Assembly: GCF_000006565.2 (NCBI RefSeq)
Contig: NC_031476.1
Span: 689,458 to 753,457 of the forward strand
Length of the DNA stretch: 64,000 bases
DNA from: Toxoplasma gondii ME49
Taxonomy: Eukaryota; Apicomplexa; Conoidasida; Eucoccidiorida; Sarcocystidae
Reading direction: 5' to 3'
In this document: positions 1 to 13,145 of the stretch, piece after piece
Numbering within the stretch: position 1 is the stretch's first letter
How the letters are laid out: the number at the start of each line of letters is the position of its first letter
Translations under genes and position numbers: made by a program
Notes under the pieces: generated by a model
Seen by the model: only the letters and a program-made list of their open reading frames with translations
Databases searched by the model: none
What the model was told of the DNA's origin: nothing

Positions 1-1558
1 AAACGGTTCGAGCGATCCGCCCTTTCGCGCCTAACACTCGCTGCTCAGACGCACTTGCTGGAACGAGAGACTGTGCGGTTCCCGGCGGTGTGAAACTTTT
101 TACACAGAATGCGTGTGAACAAGATAATAAAGGTCGCGCACTGGCAACGCCCCTTACGGAAACACTGTTCACCTCTGTCCGATTGGCTCACACATTTCCT
201 CCAGGACAGTAACCATTTCTTCGGCAAACTCAGTCCTTGCCGCACGCGATGTTCAAAGAACAAAGCAGGCCTTCCTCCAGAACAACAGAGCTGCTGAATT
301 CAAGTTGGATATACTTGCAACAGTCACGGAAAGTTGTTTTCGAGATACCCTGAAAACAGGCTTGTCTGATCGCCTAGCGGGCTGCATGTGACATATGCAG
401 AAAAACGTGAAGACCACTAGGAAACATAGAGAACTGTTGGCTGGTGCTGCCAAGCCTGTCTGAAAAGTTGGGTCGACTACCATGTGACACCGTGGCGGCG
501 ATTCTCGCTCGTATCTGGCGTGTGTTTTGTTGAAATTTCAATTCTTGGCAAATAACTCCACGTATGTGAATTCAGAGAGGTGCCAGAACTGCTACAGCCC
601 AGGAGCCACTTTCTTGGCATTTCAAAAAAAAGGCGTAAAGCACGCTACAAAACAATGCGTTAGCCGACATGGGTGGAAAAACACAGGGAGTAGAGTCTGC
701 AGCGGAGGCACGGCATTGAAGACGCAGCGACTGCACCAACAAACTCGCAGCAAGAAAGTCTACTCCAGGCTTCCCTCTTGCTTGGCCTTGTTCTCTTCCC
801 CTTATCATCCTCCCTGGTTGTTTCCGTCGGACTAACACTGTGTCTATCATCCTTTTTCTACGGGCAGTTTAAGTTCTCGCTTCGGCTGCAGTGTGCGCCG
901 ACATGAGCCCTTACCAGCTTCTTTTAGGGTTTACGGTTTAGGCTCTCTATCGATCCTATCGCTGTCCACACACGAATAGAAATTTCTGTGTGTGTCTATG
1001 CCTGAACTTTCAAATCCTACTCAGACGTGGAGAGGTCCGACGACCTTGATGTCTGGTGTCAACTTCAGGAACTGCAGCAAACAAAAAATTGAAAACTTGA
1101 GTGTACAGAGGGAACTGGGATGCAACGGCTTCTGCTGCACCTCCGCTCGTGTCGTCCAGTGAGACGAGGTGACACTAAGGACGACTCCTTCGTGTGGTGT
1201 AGTTACACCTCAAAGCACAAATGCTTTTCTCCCGCTGTTGCCCCGTGTCGGTGGTGTTGATCCCACCGCTTTTTCTCGACGAAACGTGAGCACGGGCGAG
1301 ATACAAGCGCATCCCTCCGGGGTCACTCGACTCATCCCGCGACCCCCCTAGTGGTCCTCTGCAGCGCCTTGCTGTCTCTTCGTCCCGGCGACTGGAGGCC
1401 GGCGTTTGGAACCCAACGAGAGGTCTCAAACCTACAGTGCACCAAGTGTAGTGGTACCCAGTGTCTATTCGAAAAGCCAACAGTCGTTTACAAGCTGTGA
1501 AAATACTTGCAGCAGAGGGTCGCGAATCAGTTGTTCCCGTATAGTGCATGGCCTGAGT
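1..1558. other. Left-edge stretch, no gene seen
   Basis: Open frames here are short, overlap on both strands and show no recognisable domain, long compositional run or splice-linked partner. The sequence could be the 3' part or UTR of something outside the window, or plain intergenic DNA. It contains no TA microsatellite, unlike most other spacers in the window. Confidence 0.4.
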
Positions 1559-1954
1559 CTACGCCTGAAACGGGTTGTACCCCAGATCTCCCGGTCCCCT
1601 CTCCACACACTTCCCGCCGTCTTCGTAGACCCCAAAGGGATTCGACGCTCCCCGTGCGGCCCTACTGCTGCCTCCAGCGCCGCCAGTCGCGCCTCCACGG
1701 CTCTGTCCACTTGACCGCGAAAGGGCGTTCCACTGCCTCATCCCGTCGTCTGCCAGGCGCCCGCTCCCCGCTGGGGTCCAGGGGGCCTCTTGGCCCCGAG
1801 GCCCGCCAGGTCGCCCAGAAAAAGGCGAACTTGAGAAGGCGGGACTTTGCCTAGGTTCGTAGGAATTCGATGAGGCCAGAGGAGACGCGTAGGCCCCTGA
1901 CAGGTCCTGCAAAGAAAGCCAAGACACGCCGAAAAACAATCGTTGCACCGTCAT
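1559..1954 (-). CDS. Doubtful small ORF, possibly secreted, with two NPF tripeptides
   Basis: This is an uninterrupted 131-codon frame starting at an ATG at 1954. The first ~22 residues (MTVQRLFFGVSWLSLQ and following, ending near AYA/S) resemble a weak signal peptide. The remainder is rich in Gly, Ser, Arg and Pro and holds two Asn-Pro-Phe motifs, one mid-way (SNPFGVYE) and one at the extreme C-terminus (YNPFQA). NPF is the known ligand of EH domains in endocytic adaptors. I do not recognise the protein. An alternative reading is that a good acceptor (TTTCTTTGCAG) near 1912 makes this a terminal exon of a longer transcript. It lies about 650 bp downstream of the VPS11 stop on the same strand, so it could also be chance coding potential in GC-rich DNA. 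Confidence 0.3.
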   Translation of the reverse strand: MTVQRLFFGVSWLSLQDLSGAYASPLASSNSYEPRQSPAFSSSPFSGRPGGPRGQEAPWTPAGSGRLADDGMRQWNALSRSSGQSRGGATGGAGGSSRAARGASNPFGVYEDGGKCVERGPGDLGYNPFQA

Positions 1955-2436
1955 GCGTGAAAGTTTCTGGTCCACCCCTTCAGACGTCCTTTATATGAAA
2001 CCTTTTAAAACAAAATTGTGCACGACGATGATGTGCTCGACACACCCAGAAGTGAGCATATGCGAGAGTCTCTGAGGTGTCATGCCTGCGCTGTGCGCGG
2101 CCACAGGCTCGGCAAGAGGAGGCGGAAACGTCCACGACATCCCTTCAGCAGAAACTCAAGAATTGCACCTGTCACAGCTAAATGGGACCGCCCCCAACCG
2201 CCCTATTGACGACTACTTCTGTCATGAAAACCACGCGTTTCCGTAGTACCCGAGACCTGAAAAAAACAAAGCTAGCCTACAGAGAGCACGATAGCATCTG
2301 CGAGGCAAGACAGTGGAGACGCGAAACGCGACCTCCTGCGTCTACCCCTCTCGCGTGCTACTCTCCACGTGATCAATGGTTTCTTTGTTTTACCTCCACG
2401 ACTGTATGCCGACACACTCTCATCTCTCTCTCTACA

Positions 2437-2473
<37 letters not shown>

Positions 2474-2605
2474 TGAACGCATGCATTATTCCACCGCCCG
2501 GGTCACCTCGATTCTGATTTTCTCCGCGTGCACGTAGTTTGCTGGACTTCTCTCGAGAGCCATTTACACCACTTAGTTCACTGCGGCTTCAGACCAGACG
2601 AAAAG
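1955..2605. other. Spacer 3' of VPS11 with a TA microsatellite
   Basis: This region follows the VPS11 stop codon and probably contains its 3' UTR. A (TA)n tract runs from about 2436 to 2473, interrupted once by CA. No open frame of note is present and I saw no clear polyadenylation motif. Confidence 0.5.
2436..2473. repeat. (TA)n microsatellite
   Basis: This is a near-perfect dinucleotide tract with one internal CATA interruption, downstream of VPS11. Similar tracts recur throughout the window, in introns and spacers. Confidence 0.9.
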
Positions 2606-5600
2606 TTACGCGTTTGAGGGCTCCGTTGAAGCGGCTGCAACTCCAGTCTTTCTCTCTGTGGTCTCGCAGATGCGTTCGTCTGATTTCTTGCTCACTGCCG
2701 GCAGAGTCGGAAACATAGCTTTGCCGAAGTACGAGGCGATGAACGAAAAACCGTCCGTAGAGCCACGAAGAAACTTGAAGAAGTCGTCGGCACGCCCGCT
2801 GTCAGCCTCTCTCTGGGCGAGCAGAAGCTGAAACACAAAGCCAGATGGAAACATATGCACCCGACATATGAGGAACCCCCGGGAAAAGCGACAAACGTGA
2901 GGAGGTCAGCGGGACGCTCTGCCAGGGAAACACTGCCTCCTTGTCCCTCAGGCGCTTCTCCCTGAGTCACGTTTCGCTCAGAGCAGCGTTCGGTCAGTTC
3001 CTCGATTTGCTTCGATTGTCTCTTCTTTCTCGCGGCTCACCCGCTTCGCATCAGCCTGCGGTGTACAGACAGGGCAGCTGTACTCTGGCGCCTTTCCTGG
3101 GCCCACCACGGTACCCGGGACCATTTCTCTCGCCGAACTTGGATCTGTCTCCCCCGAGGCCAGACAGACGAGGTGGAAAGAGTGGCAGCAGGCAAAGTGG
3201 ACTGAAGGGAGGTCGAGCGCGTTGCCGCATGCGTCGCAGCGCGTTCGGTCGAAAATCTGTCCTGAAAACGCAGAGTCCAAAAGAAATTCTGGCGGTTCCA
3301 CGGGCAGAAACACCTGCATAAAGTCGAACCATTCTCACTCACCCAACAATTGCAGGCTGTTCATGCAGAAAGCCACAGACAATCCAGGATCTACCGATCA
3401 CCTATCTAAATATGTCTATACTTTGCCTCTATCTATCTATTTATCTTACGCGGAAAAGCGGTCATCTATCCATCAGCGTGGACAGATGTAGGTGCACAGA
3501 TACAAGCGTATGTACATCTACACAGACGTATGTCTTTGCACAGGCTGATCGAAGTAGATGGTGACAACATCCAGAGAAGGTGTGCTTGTGCACGCAGGCA
3601 TATGGCAATAAAAACATTTGGTGGAGAGATGCGATGTTTGACGAATGGCGGCTTTACCACTTGTCTGGAGGCGCTGGACTTCTTTCTTCATGCTCTCGAC
3701 CTCGGCCTCGTCTTGCTGGTAGTGCGAGGAGGAGATTTCGAATTCCCGAGACAGTTTGTCCAGGCAGTGAATCAGATACCCCTGAAAACCACCATCGACA
3801 TTCACAATCACTTTCCGCAAAGGGCACGTCACTCCACAAACATATTGTCCACTCTTCAATTACACCCATCCACCCACACATAAATATGCATATACATACA
3901 TATATATATATATATGTAGTTTCACGCATATAGGGACAGATACATGAATGCATGTATCTGTATGCATGCAAGAGTTGAAGTAGCAACAGAGGCGCAAGAA
4001 ACGAAGAACGAGAGGTGAGGACGCCACTTTCTTTCGCTTCTCACGCGTGCACGATGTATCTTGCCAGTAAAAGACAAACGCGAGAGAGAGAAGTGTGAAA
4101 CTACGAGTACACATGCGTGTGAGCGTGTCGGATTTGAACTGTTCGCGCATGCGCATGCGCCGGAGTCCTCTTCGTGCGTCTATATTCGCACCGCGCGTCG
4201 GTACTTCACCGCCATTTCGCTTGGTGGTTGTTGTTTGTGTCTCTGCAGAGGCGTTACCCTCTGCGGATCCAGACAAGCTGGCGTTTCCCTCCCGCCTGAA
4301 AGCATCTCTAAAACGGAATACAACTCGCCTCTCCTCTGGGATTTCTGCTCGCCGTTTTTGAGTTTCTTTTTAGGAGGCCGGCAAAAGTGCCTCACCTTCA
4401 CAGCGCGAAGAGTTACTCGCGACCCCTGCTGGAGAATGTCCAGCACGGCGAGGGGAGGAAACAACCGGTGGGCCTGGGAAGAGACAGGGCGCCAACGGAG
4501 ACCGCAAAGTCCCCGATTGCAGAGAGAAAGGATGCGAAAAAGAGAGACACCCATTCGGAAAAAAGAGAGATAATCGACAAAACAAGGAGGTGAGGCTGCG
4601 GCGCGGGTACAGCCAACCGAAAACGAAAGAGAAACACACTTGGGGGAAGGGGGGAAGGGGCTGAGAGTAAAGGCCGACAGTCGGACACAGCAGTCCGGAA
4701 ACAAAACTCTCGATGACGCACAGAAAATCAAAAACCTTTGCAGCTTCAGTCACACACATTTAATCATACAGTTACACATGTATACATATACAGAGAGAAA
4801 GCAGCGCTACACAAAACCACGCACACCTATCTTCAGATGGATGTACACGCACACATATACACGGTTATCTCTCTCTCTGTAGAAATACATGGATACATTC
4901 TCACAGATCCATATATATATATATATATATAGATACACGAAGCATGCCTGTTCCGATCTGTTCACGCATTCATATCTCTACGCTTGAAAGATGTATTGAT
5001 TGGTGCACGCGGCTGAAGATGCACCTACCTCAATCTGTGCGAGGATCTGCTGGATTTGCGTCTCTGTATTGTCGCGGCTGTCGAGGAACAAAGAAATTGC
5101 GACGGCCATCAAAGTTCCGAAGCAGGGAGACACACCCCACCATCGCTTGCGAGAGCACGAGAAACCGCTGCTTAAAAAACCGCCCTTTGCACCAACCGGA
5201 ACCGCACTTGCCCACACCTGCATGCACCCGCTTCTTCTCACAGGCGTATTCATACACATACGCGTGTGCCCTTTTGATGCATGCATATACAAATAAATAA
5301 GTAAATAAATAAATATATATATATTGTTATATGGCTGTACAGAAGTCGGTGTGGATGGACAAGGACGTCTGCGTAATGGTGCGCCGTTTGGAGGGAAGCG
5401 ACGGCGATTTTGACTTTGGTTTTTACAAGGGCACTGGATTCCCTGTCTGCCTAAAGCGTCTCAGGAGTTCGATACTTCATCGTCGCAGCACCGGCAAGAC
5501 ATGTCGAGAGCACGAAGCGAGTTCAGTGACCAGGCGTGCACGCAGTTTCCCCCTCGATTGCAACGCAAAGCAAAGCCTTACGAGGCAAGGAAGGCGAGCG

Positions 5601-8600
5601 CTTGAATCCAGAGTGCGGGATTTTTCGACGTATTGGCAAGACAGAACTTCCAGAGGAGCGCGACATCGTCCTCTTCAGCAAAGTGACTCAGAGCAAGCTG
5701 GAAGTTTTCTTGCTTCTCACACACGTGCTCCAGGCCTTCCTCAAAATCGTAAATTGTTGTCAGCAGTGTGGACGTAAAAAGTTCATCTTCGCCCTGCGGA
5801 GAAAACCAGCGAAAACTCCACAATCGATCCACGCGTAGAACTTCCCGCAAGTCTGGCTCGTCAGAATCACGCAAGAACGCGCATGCTTCGATGCCAGTAA
5901 AATGCACACATGGAGAGACGGGCGTCAACGAGTGAGTGCCCGTACGAGTCCTTCGTTCAAAAGGAATTGCTGATGCATGTGTCTTCACCAAAAAACGACT
6001 CGCGAAATGCATACTTCTCAGATTCTCCAGCAGAAGCATACACAAGTGTATACACATACACATATATACGTATGTACTTGCACCTTAATCTCTCCACGCG
6101 CGTTTGGGGTCACCCTCATGTAGGCAGAGACGTTTCGGTAGAAAAGGTTACGCGTCAATGTTGACACACAGATCTTCGATGTCTACATTTTCAGATGGAC
6201 ACACGCACACAGATGTAGGTATTTATGTCTATACGTATATATGGGGGTAAGCAAAATTCCGTGGACCCCATCGCTTGTGTTTTGCTATCTCACGACAACT
6301 TGCATGAGTGCCCGCGCGTCGTTCCGTCGCTTCTTCTCTCTCGAGGAACCTCGACTGCTACAGCAGGTGGAAACGTGCGAAGGGAAGCATGCAAGAATCC
6401 ACCCACGCGTCGTTGCCAGATTTTCGGCCTCTACACTTCGAGGCTGGACGACTCGCTTAGATATTGAAAAGGTCTGTGTGCAGCCAATTCCAGTTCCACT
6501 GTGATACCTAATTGCTCCTGGTTTGTGTTTCGCGCGTACCATGGACCTCTCTTTGAGGGATTTCATGATCGCAGTGGCGTACTGACGAGCCTCAGCAGAG
6601 CTTCGTTTCTGTTTTGCACGTTCCCTCCGAGTCTCCTCTTGTCTCGCTTCCGTCTCCGCAACTGCGTCACCTGTCCCTCTTTTCGCGCTGCCCTCGAGAG
6701 CGCTGTCTCTGCGGACACAAGTCGCTTCGTCTCTCGGGCGCCCCACAACTTCCCTCTCAGGACTCGCCGAGCTTGCGGCCTCACGCGGCTGGTCGACGGG
6801 TGCATGCGCTTTCTTATGGAAGCCTGAGACCAGAAAGCAGGCAAGCGCTTGCACACATGTCGCAAATAAGTGAAAGGCAGCAGTGGTACGCAGAAACGCG
6901 CAGCGAAGACAAAAGTCACACCACGGCAGGCAGACACGCGTCAGAGCAGCTCCGAGGCCATGAGAGAATGTCTGTCGTCCGAAGAAGCTTCTTCTGCGCT
7001 TTCTCTGTTATCCGGTGCATGCAACAGCTGCTGAAGAGATCGACGAAGAAGCAAGTGTATATGTAGAAATTGACGTAGTTCGACGTCATTCGCCTCAGAC
7101 CAAGACCTTCTGTGCCGAAAGACATCAAGTCGTCAACCATGAGATCTTAGACATTTACTCACACACATATGTATATGCATATAGGCATAGATGTATGTAC
7201 GCATTTGCGTGTATAGGTACGTTTTTATGTACGTATACAGGTGTGTATATATGCTTGTATGTATAGATATATGTATGTGCATACATGCACATTACACACA
7301 AATATATATATATATATATACATACATATCTCTGTGCATATTTATGTATTGATGGACCCGCGCCAACGTTTAATTCACACTTTAGCCTATAAGAGTCTGA
7401 TCTTTTTTGTTTTTTGAGCACGTACGGAGAAGGAGTTCGAGAAAAGTCGCAAAGGAGACGCTGCCAAAGAGGTGAGGAGAGAGCGTCTCCAAGTTGTCTC
7501 CTTTCTCTGGATCTTCTCGTTTCTCTTCTCTCCTTTCTCGCTCTCCCTTCTCGCGATTTCCTTTCCGGTTTTTCTCGTCCCCCTCGCGCTCGGCGTCCTC
7601 CAAAGTGTCGTACAATGCAGCGAATTGCTCAGCAGGCGGAAGAGCCGAAAATGCACAAATCGAAGAAGATGTGGAGGCGTTCAAAAGAGCCTGCTTCTCT
7701 GGGCTCGAAAGAAACTGCTTCTGCGTCTTCAAAAAGTCTCGCGCGTAGCTCTCGCCGTACAAGAGGGAGAGGAAGAAGTAGAGCAGCAAAGCTTCGTTGT
7801 CCACAAACAGTGGAATAAAGATATCCGCGCTACAGAAGCAGAACAAGATCAACAGAGCAATGAAGATCTCCGCGGTACAGAAGACCGGATGGCCAACAGC
7901 GTCCATGGCAGGACGACTTCTGAACGCGATATACACGGTGTGGTGTTGACTGCATGCGTTTCAGGCTTGGGACTGTCGTTCTGTATGACACTTGGACTGA
8001 AAGGCTTCCAGGGAAGACAGACGCTCAGCTCTCCGTCCCAGACAGAGAAAACCTGGAGATTTAGAGTTAAAGTTTAAGAGTTTTAGTTGAAAGAGAGACG
8101 CCGTTTAGTCAATGATTCATGGCAACGCCGACACCCGCGGGAGCACTGTGTTTGTTGCGATGCATGTAGGCCGTGTATTCACACGAAACGATAGACTCCC
8201 CAAACTCTACGTGGACTCAGACGAAGATCAACAAAGTCGAGAGACAAGTTCGCAGACAATGAGTGTCTCCTTGACAAGCGGACAAAGACGCGCTCACGTA
8301 AAGCGACGAAGAAAACGACGCCTGGAGAAAACCTGTTCTACAAACTCGCAAACAGAGATTCACGTGTATGTACACACACACATGTATCCATGGATGAGCA
8401 TACGTCACTGTGACGTGCATGCATGAAACTGGATGCGTGGGCGCATGCAGACGCGCTGGTTGGGCTACAAAGTGCGCGGTACCTGGTCTGATAGTTGAAA
8501 ATGATGTTTTTTATCAGAGCGAGAGTCTCTCGCGGCTTATGAGACAACAGAGTGTATCCGTGAGTCAGCAGCAGGGAGCAAACTGATGGCGCGTCCAGTC

Positions 8601-8794
8601 CCTTCATGTAGGCCACAGCTTCATCGAAATTTCTGCAACAACAGAAAACAGTCCGTTCCTCTCGAACAGTTCTCTCAAAAATCCCTGAGAGCAAAGGCGG
8701 TCCTGCATGTCTGTCCCCGCCAATATAATCCATCATTTAAATATATATATATATATATTTACATGTGCGTGTGTATGTGTGTAGGCAGATGCAT

Positions 8795-8836
<42 letters not shown>

Positions 8837-11800
8837 GTACACTTCTGTACATCTCAGGAAATGTCGAGGTCAGTTAGAGCCAGTCGTTTGTTGATTTATG
8901 TCTCGTGTGAAAGGTGAAGAAATGCGGTGCAGTGCACACATGTAGAATTTTTGAATTCGTCGCTTACCGACAGTCTGTGAGAAAGATGGAGACATACTCA
9001 TCGTGGTGGCCATGGCGGCGCGCGATGAGACTCGCGAGTTTCAGGTAGCCTGAAAACGCGGCAGGGAGGAGGGAGGAAACTGAAATCGAAAAGAACTGGA
9101 GAAAAGCTTCAGGGAGGACGCATGCAATTCTGCACTAGAACTTTGTCACCTCCACACGCTCACGGAGGCGCAGGCGCGACAGAGGGACGCGCGTTCCCCC
9201 GTGTGTAGGTATGTGAATACACATGTATATACACTCCTGACAACTCTACTTGAATACAGGCGCATGCGCCGCCCACGTGGATGCATGCAGGCTCGCATCG
9301 ACATGACAACATCCTCTTGAGTGCCAACGCATATGGTGCGGATACTCGCGTACCGAAGCGTTTCCCTCAGTGACCGTCTGAAGCACCGCTGTCTGCTCAT
9401 GCCTGCATGCCCAGATCCCTCCATCGAGAGAGGGCGACCTAAGTCGTGAACAGACGTTCTCGGTTTGTCCTCACCGTTCGCGCGACACTCTTGGATCGCG
9501 GCGGGGAGAATGGCGTCTCGGCTTATAGACGGGTCATCGAGGAAAGCGGAGAAAAGGTTTTCGTCCTTCAGCTTGGCTGCGCACTTGAAGAACAGAAGAG
9601 TGTGTTGCTGAGAAGCTCTCCCGCAGCGGTGCAAATGAAGGAGGTACAGCGCGAGGAGCCAGAGCCGCTGGCAGTGGAGGAACTTCTCAATCACGTAGGA
9701 TGGCTCGAGGGCACCTGAAAGAAAGTCATCGCGGGGGGGGGGGGGAGGGGGCAGTCAACGAGAAATCGTTCAATTCGCCACTGACAGGCGCTTGAAGTGA
9801 TGCACAGAGAGAGAGAGAGAGTCGCAGACACGAAACAACAGAAGGAAGGAGACGAAAGAACCAGGCACAGAAGAAACTGCAATGAGAGGAGGCCGACTTG
9901 GGGACAGAAGAAGTGCGAGAGGAGAGAAAGAAGAGAGCGCAGCGAGACTGAAAGAGACAACAAAGAGAGCTGAAGCACGCGACAATGGAGAGAGAGGAAG
10001 AAATTCGAAATGAAAGAGAAACAGAGAGCAGAGGAAGGCAGACAGAAGAGGACGTACCGATCGTCTTGATGTACATTCGCAAGGCTTTGTCTAAGGCGCG
10101 CTTCTCGTAAAGCCAATCTGCGTGGACGCGATACACCTCCTGAACACCGAGAGACCCCGGAAAGGAACAACGAAAAGCAGCACAGCATAAACACACAAAA
10201 TTCGGCATCCACGCATGTCGATGTGTGTATACAGCCTCACACGCATGTAGACAGCGTCACATGCACCAAGCGAGAAGAATGGAACAGCAGATGAAGGCCG
10301 GAAGCAGACAACGAGATTCTCAACAGGCTGGCACCCGACACAAAACAGACAAACACCGTTCTGTACACGTAGGCAGTTGTTACGTTTTTTTTCGTGCTGT
10401 CGACGGAGACTTCAAGAAGCTCGAGGAAGCGGAAAAGGTCCGTCAATTGAAGGTGACAAACGATGAGAAACCAGGAGAGCGAGGACCCAGGTATATCGAA
10501 CAGAGCGAATGCGGAGTGCACACAACATTGTGTCGACAGCACACCTGGAGCGTCGACTTTGGCTGCCCCTCCTGGATGACGATGTCCGCGGCCCAGTCGA
10601 AGAGTCTCTTCCTGTCAAGCAGGGATAAAAGAAAAGAAAAGAACGCATGCCTCGCATCCGAGAAAACTCGAGAAAAAGTGACCGTGAGCACTCAGCGATT
10701 CTCTTCCTGGCGAGGTTTCGCGGCTCCACCCCACGACGGAGAAATGTCTGTCTCCAGACGACCCTGGACGGTGCAAGATGCTCTTGACCGCCTTCATTGG
10801 ATCGACTTGGACGAGTAAATGGACCTCTTCCCTTGCGAATGAACCACGAGTGTGTTGTTCGTACAGAAGCCTGTTCATGCGAACGCGAGTTTGTGTCTTG
10901 CTGCAGTTTCGATTTACGCAGATTCAGCGTCGCAAACGCGTCGTGTGTTGACACTGGCGATTCGGAGTTCAGCGGCTTCGCAGACGCTTTGCAGCGAAGA
11001 CAGGACAGAAGCCACCAGAGCCACAGTGAAGACAGAAGAACAGAAACGCGAGAGACACCAGTCGTCTCCGCGACGGTCACGGCCGACCCAGCTGCAGAGG
11101 CGTATAGGTCTGCAAAAGAAGGCGTGGATAAGCAGCTCGAGAAAACAGGACCTACCGAAGAAGAATGTTGAGGCGATCACCAATGCCCTTCTCGCGCAAC
11201 TCAAAGAGGATGCTTCCCCCGCTGTCGTCGCGACAAATGACGTAGAGGGAGTCCTGAGTGAAAACAAAGATCTTTCACAGTGTTATGAGGCCCAACCGTA
11301 AACCGAGAACTGGCAGGCTGCCTCGTCCCTCCCAAGAAACAAGCAGGCCTCTGTCTTCACCGTTTTTTACATGTTCGTCACTTTTACTCGGTGTGCCTCT
11401 CCCCTCTGTGCGCTCTTCTTCCGTTCTGCTCTCGCCTGCATCCTCTTCTGGCGCTTTCTCCTCTTTTCGTTCAACTTCGGCTTCTGCGTGCGCGTACTAG
11501 GGCAGACACGATGTGGGCGACGCGTGGAAAAGAGCAGCAGAAGGCGACAAATCGGGTGTCGGGATTTGCACGAAAAATCGTCAGAAAACATTCCTGGAGA
11601 AGAGAAAAAACACCAATTGAGACAGAGCAACCACGGAAATGCACCAAGCGCGAATTTTCGTTCTGTCGACGTCTGTCTGCATGCACGCCTGCATGTAGAA
11701 AAACGCATGCACACTTCGAGAAAGGGGATGTCTTGGCAAGTACGTCCGCCGCGATTCAAAAAGGAATCTGACTGCCTTGTTTTGTGAATGTACAACGCAC

Positions 11801-13098
11801 GAAAGTCACTTTTGGTGAAGTTGAACCCCAAGACTTGCATGGTGATCAAGAACGTTCAGGAAACGCGAAACGCGTCCAGCTACCTAGACGGTGAGTTTTC
11901 ACCTCGATCTCGCACAAACCACTTTGTGCGTTCTGCCTCGAGGCAACTCTGCACCTGAAAGCTCGCCTGCTTCGGCAGTTCACAGAGCAGATCCAAAACC
12001 TTCACTCGTGGTGCTCGGTCGCATCCAGGCGACGATCAGCAGCTTTCAGAGCAACGCCTCACGCAGTCAAGAAATCAACAGGAGAATCCACCACGAAACG
12101 CAGTGCCTCGGTTACAAATTGGACGCTACTGCTGCGCACAGAAACGCGTATAAGATCGCTTATGTTGCAAGCATCGGTTTGTGTGCTTGCCGCAGCTGCA
12201 GCGGCCCTCTGCCTCGCTGCAGGGACAAAAACTACCGCGCCACCATTCGAGACTGGAACGACGAAGGCACGATGATGTCCTCCATCCAGAGACGGCGTCA
12301 AAACTGCAAAGCTCTTCTAACCGGGCAAGCTGTAGACGAAACTCTCGAACCGAGAAGTCAAGGCGAGACCACCCACCGCGCGAGGACGAACGACGTCCAC
12401 CTCTGAAAATCCTCTGCACGTTTTCCGCAGACCTTCGCTACTTGCCTGAGAGGGAGCAGAAACCGGAGAACCTGAACAGGTTTCCTCCGCTGACGCTGAG
12501 ACAGAAATCAAGTAGTGTTTGTGCGACGCCAATTGCATGCAGCAGCCGTCGACCGGCAGCGCCCAGAGATTCCCTGCGAAACGTCCCAGAAGACAAATGG
12601 AGAAACGTCTCGGTCTGGGAGTCGGCGAGGAACTCCCGGGAGGGGGGGGGGCATGTCCAGCCAAGCGCTGGAGCGCCTCGGTCCTTGCCCCCCGCTTGCC
12701 AGCGAGCTGCAATTCGTGGAGACGAGTGGAGACGAGTGACATGGCATTCCCTTTGCTTCCTGAGACGTTCGGCTGCTGGAGCGAGCACAGCTCCGCCACC
12801 CTTGAAACTGCTTTCGCGCACGCGACAGAAGTGCATGCGGCGAAAAACGGCGAGAAGGTTTCGGGACTGGCGATACACGCGTATAGAGCCGAGAAGAAGT
12901 CGACAGCAGCGTTTCAAGCGGCAACAGGCGCAACTTGGACCAGGAACAGACTCAGATCCACCACACATCCGAGAGAAGATGTCCGCGAGAAAAGAACGCT
13001 TCAAGCCCACAAAAAATCGAAACACAGCAGCGAATCCTCGCTGCACAACAAACGTATGTAAACGTATGTGTACAAGCAGAGATTCACGCATCTACGCC

Positions 13099-13145
<47 letters not shown>

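Noticed and set aside
4118..4150. GGATTTGAACT, similar to the complement of a tRNA T-loop
   Set aside because: The flanking bases do not form a five-base-pair T-stem, and the position is inside a VPS11 intron.
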